Under the pieces are notes generated by a model. That model was not told where the DNA came from and did no database searches. It saw only the letters and a list, made by a program, of their open reading frames with translations. The translations under genes and the position numbers were made by a program. Positions 5,862 through 8,598 of a stretch of DNA of 8,598 nt are shown one piece after another. Numbering within the stretch: the stretch's first letter is position 1; each line of letters begins with the position of its first letter. Source of the stretch: RGIG6904 sp024680835 (GTDB taxonomy: Bacteria; Bacillota; Clostridia; Lachnospirales; Lachnospiraceae); assembly GCA_024680835.1 (NCBI GenBank), contig JAILBP010000108.1, positions 1 through 8,598 on the forward strand. The letters are read 5' to 3'.

Positions 5862-5870
5862 TCTGTACAG

Positions 5871-5913
5871 CAAAGCGGTGGATGAAAACCATCCACCGCT
5901 TTGTTTTGTTTTT
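5871..5913 (+). terminator. Terminator of the toxin-antitoxin operon
   Basis: A 14-bp perfect stem (5871-5884 with 5890-5903) with an AAAAC loop is followed by TTTTGTTTTT. On the minus strand no T-run follows, so it works mainly for the plus strand and gives no clear end to the facing surface-protein gene. Confidence 0.88.
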
Positions 5914-5957
5914 AATAAAAGCTATAAAAGATTAACCTCTTCAAAAACTATCTATTA

Positions 5958-7184
5958 TCATTCATCATCGTAATCGTAATCGTAATCGTAATAATAATCG
6001 TCATCATCGATATCTTTATTCTGTCTAAAATTCTCTCTTGTATCGATCTTCACATAATATGAACACTCACGTTCTACACTGTAATCCTCACCCGATGATA
6101 GCACATAATTACATTTTATCTTAAATGTAATTTTTGTATTTCCAATTCCAACCGGGTATATAGTCCCATTTTTATTGTCATTTTCAGTTTCTATTTTAAT
6201 TACATTTTTGTCATAATCGTCGTACAATGTAATCTCACAACTCTTAAAATCACTATAATATATATCAGAATAATAATAGGTCTCAAACCTGTATAAATAG
6301 CTTGTAGTATCATCATCTCTCCATTCTATATCAAGCTCTTCCTCTGGGCAAAGATCGAACCCATATGCGGTCGGACTCGCTGCTAAATGCAGGTTCTGTT
6401 CTGAACCGTATTCTTCAACTAATTCATCTATCTCCTTTATCTCTTCAGCCCGCTTTTTCTGTAATCTCTCCTGTTCCTTAGCCTCCTTCTCTTGCTGTTT
6501 CTTTAGTCTTTCTTTTTCTCCATCATATATGGTAAGTTCATACGTTTTTTCTTTACCGGATATTTGCGATTTTACTGTAACTTTTGTCGTCCCTTCATTA
6601 CACAATTCCAATACACCATTCTGATTTATCTTTGCTACTTTTTTATTTGAAGAAAACCATTTTACTGTTTGATATGATCCAGTATATTTTTTCCAACGTA
6701 AATATTTTTTTAACGAGAAAGAACCTTTTGATAAATCAACGCTTTCAGGACACTTGTAAAGAATAGGCGTATCTTTAAATGATTTTTTTAAAGTAGATAT
6801 CTTTCCTTTTGCGGTAGAATAGATATCCTGATATTTTTCAAGATCTTTTAAATATTTCTCCGTAGAGGCAGTTACCTCAACGGCAGTTGCTTCTGCGCAC
6901 GTGTAGGTGTAATATCCATCATTGTATGTGCTATAATAGCCTGTAGGCTTCAGATAGGCTGCATATACAACTCCAAAACCATATGAGACATTTGATTGTC
7001 CGGAAGAAACCCAGTAATAACTCGAATTTCCAAACAATCCGGTACTTGAAACAATCAGCGGATCTGTAGAAATAACACTTCCAAGCAGTATAATTGTTGT
7101 TCCTTTCGTTTGCTCATTATATTTTTCTTTCTCGGCATCATATTTCTTTTTTACTTCATTATACTTTTTTTCTGCTTCTTTCAT
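5958..7184 (-). CDS. Secreted coiled-coil protein with BIG2-type Ig-like domain and Asp/Tyr tail (mature part, out of frame with its signal peptide)
   Basis: The 408 residues from the ATG at 7184 contain a Lys/Glu-rich coiled coil (1-28); a Gly/Ser/Tyr-rich segment (29-100) with TTIILLGSVIS and SSYYWVSSG; a BIG2-like Ig domain (about 150-221) with VKWFSSNKKVAKINQNGVLE; a second coiled coil (223-259); a degenerate second Ig-like region (about 265-380) ending near YPVGIGNTKITFK; and a tail of almost only Asp and Tyr (391-408). BIG2 domains are known from extracellular surface proteins, so export is expected. The ATG at 7184 has no ribosome site, and the frame continues upstream as coiled coil to about 7240. 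There it can join the signal peptide at 7225-7335 if one base of a seven-A run is removed, giving about 458 residues. The gene is clearly AT-richer than trpS or citrate synthase. The exact function is unknown. Confidence 0.75.
   Translation of the reverse strand: MKEAEKKYNEVKKKYDAEKEKYNEQTKGTTIILLGSVISTDPLIVSSTGLFGNSSYYWVSSGQSNVSYGFGVVYAAYLKPTGYYSTYNDGYYTYTCAEATAVEVTASTEKYLKDLEKYQDIYSTAKGKISTLKKSFKDTPILYKCPESVDLSKGSFSLKKYLRWKKYTGSYQTVKWFSSNKKVAKINQNGVLELCNEGTTKVTVKSQISGKEKTYELTIYDGEKERLKKQQEKEAKEQERLQKKRAEEIKEIDELVEEYGSEQNLHLAASPTAYGFDLCPEEELDIEWRDDDTTSYLYRFETYYYSDIYYSDFKSCEITLYDDYDKNVIKIETENDNKNGTIYPVGIGNTKITFKIKCNYVLSSGEDYSVERECSYYVKIDTRENFRQNKDIDDDDYYYDYDYDYDDE
5970..5999. repeat. GTAATC hexamer repeat encoding the Asp-Tyr tail
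   Basis: Three perfect GTAATC units (5970-5987) are followed by two variant units. Read on the minus strand they encode alternating Asp and Tyr at the C-terminus of the surface protein. Changes in unit number would keep the frame and only alter tail length. Confidence 0.7.
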
Positions 7185-7224
7185 CTTAGATTCAAGCCGT
7201 TTTATTTCCGAATTGATAGAAGAC

Positions 7225-7335
7225 TTAGTCCAATTCTTTTTTTGCCTGAATTTGCTGCGGTTTAGCTAAACACATCGCCAGCATAATCACAAAAACAAAA
7301 CCCGCCGTCACTTTCTTTAATACTCTTTTTCCCAT
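7225..7335 (-). CDS. Signal-peptide fragment of the surface protein, frame-broken at a seven-A run
   Basis: This 36-codon frame starts at an ATG (7335) with AGAAGGTG 7 nt upstream, the only good ribosome site for the downstream gene. It encodes a classical Sec signal peptide: MGKRVLKK, a hydrophobic core (TAGFVFVIMLAMCLA, 10-24), then KPQQIQA with a likely cleavage after Ala31. It then reads KKELD and stops. The LAMC segment is a poor lipobox, so a lipoprotein is unlikely. The run of seven A lies at 7237-7243 on the minus strand. Six A would continue as KKNWTKSSINSEIKRLE into the mature protein. The break could be real inactivation, phase variation, transcriptional slippage, +1 frameshifting or a sequencing error. 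Confidence 0.7.
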   Translation of the reverse strand: MGKRVLKKVTAGFVFVIMLAMCLAKPQQIQAKKELD

Positions 7336-7407
7336 ACATCAACACCTTCTTTCTAAAAAAACTTTAATCTCACTTTCTCCATCAATGAATTCTCATAATA
7401 ATATATC

Positions 7408-7575
7408 TCTGTTCTTGCTAAAATGATGCAATTAGCGGGATGTGATATGGATCGGAACGTAATTACGCGTATAGAAACACAAAAACGCTACGTTACTGAC
7501 ATAGAACTGAGAAAACTCTGTCAAGTTCTCGGAACAACCTTTGAAGAACTTACAAAAGAAAAAGATGATGTATGA
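7408..7575 (+). pseudogene. 5'-truncated XRE-family helix-turn-helix regulator
   Basis: From the ATG at 7423 a 50-codon frame reads MMQLAGCDMDRNVITRIE, continues QKRYVTDIELRKLCQVLGTTFEEL and ends EKDDV. This matches the C-terminal two thirds of an XRE/HTH_3 domain of the QLAGCD...IELR type, including the recognition helix and the last helices. The first helix (the usual LRxxxGLTQxxLA) is missing: homology begins around LAKMMQLAG, and an in-frame TAA lies just upstream, ending at 7400. No ribosome site precedes the ATG. It is therefore most likely a remnant, although the terminator following it is intact. A short functional peptide cannot be ruled out. Confidence 0.65.
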
Positions 7576-7608
7576 ATGCCGTAAGGGCATTACATTCATC
7601 ATCTTTTT
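7559..7608. terminator. Bidirectional terminator between the XRE remnant and the EF-hand gene
   Basis: The arms 7564-7580 and 7586-7603 pair through GATGATG/CATCATC and AATGCC/GGCATT with a small internal loop and a GTAAG loop. Five T follow on the plus strand (7604-7608) and five T on the minus strand (complement of 7559-7563). It would stop plus-strand transcripts from the remnant and minus-strand transcripts from the EF-hand gene. Its left arm overlaps the last codons of the remnant. Confidence 0.8.
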
Positions 7609-7691
7609 ACTATGTTATAACTGAAAAAACAATCTAGTACTACACGGTTTGTTCCGTGCCTTACACTACCACTATACGTTTGTTAATAACA

Positions 7692-8598
7692 TCATCCCGC
7701 AATATCAACCTGCTGTACGGTGCCTGCGCCTCCGTTTTCGTAGAGGAACATTCCGGTGCTGCGTATGAGAGCGTTGGTGTTGTTAGACATGTCTTTTACG
7801 CTGAAAGCGGTGTCGCTGCTGCCCAAATATATGGCACCGACTCCCGCTTTTCCGAGACCGGTCAGAACTTCATTTCCATTCTCATCGAAACTCCAGATCA
7901 GAAGCTTGTCAAAGATCTCATCGGCTTCATCGATCCAGCCGTTCCCATCCTCATCATAGGCCGAGAGATCATAGAAGCCGTTTCCGCTTGACGTCCCAAA
8001 CAGCTCACGGCCGTTGTCTATATGACCATTTCCGTCCTTATCTAACGCCAGAAAGCCGCTTCCGCTGCCGAGTTTTGAGATGTATTCCTCGTGACCGTCA
8101 CCATCCAGATCAAAGAAAAACTTCTGATCCGAAAAAGCAGCCGCCGGTGCATCAAGGTTTATGACCAGGGGATCCGTCAGCCTTGGTTCTTCTAAGTTGA
8201 TGACCGCGCTGCTCTCCTCCATAAAGCGCCTGGACATGGTAAGTTCAAGATTAAAATCAATGCTGCGTCCGTCAGACGTTACCACCTTCCCCGTAGTGGA
8301 AAAAGATGTATCCTCACTCTCCATGTAAGTGTATGAAAGATTGATGCTACCTGCATTACCGAAAGCATTATCCTGACCGGACACATCCCCTGCTCCGGAT
8401 GCGTTCCCTGCTCCGGTTGAGTTTCCTGCTCCGGTTGAGTTTCCTGCTCCGGTTCCGTCTGCGAAAGAGGTATCCGATCCGCGCAGGATACGGTTATTCC
8501 TGCCAAACAAAAGATCAAGCAGATAGTTTACGCACTGCATCCTCAGCCTGAACAGGGAACTGAAACGCTCCGATGCCGATACCGGCTCAGTTTTGCCC
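7692..8598 (-). CDS. EF-hand-type calcium-binding protein, 5' end beyond the window
   Basis: The frame is open from the window edge at 8598 to the stop at 7692, so the true start may lie outside; an internal ATG is at 8540. In 282-residue numbering from that ATG, a Gly/Asn/Ser repeat linker (about 29-56) is followed by a conserved region, LTDPLVINLD (121-130). Three DxDG-type calcium loops come next: DLDGDGHEE (144-152), DKDGNGHID (167-175) and DEDGNGWIDEADE (196-208). The end is IRSTGMFLYENGGAGTVQQVDIAG. This arrangement (FDLDGDG, ALDKDGNG, NGRELFG) is a recurrent hypothetical-protein family in clostridia and resembles the C-terminal part of some large bacterial repeat proteins. No signal peptide or membrane segment is visible in the part seen. 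Calcium binding is likely; the biological role is unknown. The bidirectional terminator at 7559-7608 probably ends it. Confidence 0.8.
   Translation of the reverse strand, partial: GKTEPVSASERFSSLFRLRMQCVNYLLDLLFGRNNRILRGSDTSFADGTGAGNSTGAGNSTGAGNASGAGDVSGQDNAFGNAGSINLSYTYMESEDTSFSTTGKVVTSDGRSIDFNLELTMSRRFMEESSAVINLEEPRLTDPLVINLDAPAAAFSDQKFFFDLDGDGHEEYISKLGSGSGFLALDKDGNGHIDNGRELFGTSSGNGFYDLSAYDEDGNGWIDEADEIFDKLLIWSFDENGNEVLTGLGKAGVGAIYLGSSDTAFSVKDMSNNTNALIRSTGMFLYENGGAGTVQQVDIAG
8389..8460. repeat. 18-bp tandem repeat in the EF-hand gene
   Basis: Four 18-bp units start at 8389, 8407, 8425 and 8443; the middle two are identical and the outer two share CCTGCTCCGG. A more diverged unit may precede at 8371. 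On the minus strand they encode (T/A)GAG-N-S-type hexapeptides forming a flexible linker. Being a multiple of three, unit gain or loss would keep the frame. Confidence 0.8.

Noticed and set aside
5729..5870. Possible degenerate gene after the PIN toxin
   Set aside because: A short stop-bounded reading rich in Gln and Lys is present but has no start, no ribosome site and no recognisable similarity.
7262..7335. Lipoprotein signal in the surface protein
   Set aside because: The only cysteine follows LAM, and Met at the -1 position is not a proper lipobox; a signal peptidase I site after IQA fits better.
7656..7991. Plus-strand frames of 67-111 codons and a minus-strand frame at 8279-8518
   Set aside because: They overlap the EF-hand coding sequence; the last is a shifted reading of the 18-bp repeat. 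No ribosome site or domain supports them.
1..8598. CRISPR array, tRNA or rRNA gene, or intact transposase
   Set aside because: No regularly spaced repeats, cloverleaf with an anticodon arm, rRNA-like conserved stretches or transposase motifs were seen on either strand.

Overview
The window looks like chromosomal DNA from an anaerobic, low-to-moderate GC Firmicute of class Clostridia, probably Lachnospiraceae. This is inferred from strong AGGAGG-type ribosome binding sites, sigma-A-like promoters, a reverse rubrerythrin, a RelB/DinJ-PIN toxin-antitoxin pair, BIG2-type surface proteins and an EF-hand repeat protein of a type I associate with that family. Species cannot be named from sequence alone.

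Left part (1-3750, minus strand): housekeeping genes. trpS and a citrate synthase gene sit 31 bp apart and probably form an operon. A structured palindromic element (2-131) lies just downstream of the citrate synthase stop. Upstream of trpS are a 98-residue stand-alone MCP signalling fragment with its own near-consensus promoter, and a CYTH-fold (triphosphate tunnel) protein.

Middle (3750-4600): the CYTH gene diverges from a reverse rubrerythrin gene on the plus strand. The two promoters overlap head to head, and the rubrerythrin mRNA has a leader with mutually exclusive hairpins. A GC-rich terminator ends this unit.

4600-5950: an intergenic region of about 430 bp holds a large multi-stem inverted-repeat element (about 4661-4890) and no convincing gene. 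A RelB/DinJ-type antitoxin and a PIN-domain toxin follow, under a promoter embedded in a 16-bp inverted repeat. A terminator closes the pair. A 13-bp direct repeat, identical to part of the rubrerythrin terminator, lies on both sides of this block.

5950-8598 (minus strand, visibly AT-richer in its first half): a secreted coiled-coil/Ig-like (BIG2) protein whose signal peptide is in a different reading frame from the mature part, with the break at a run of seven A; a plus-strand remnant of an XRE regulator lacking its N-terminal helices; a bidirectional terminator; and an EF-hand calcium-binding protein cut by the window edge.

Most genes belong to known families. The less explained material is the two structured palindromic elements, the frame break in the secreted protein, and the rubrerythrin leader and divergent promoter.
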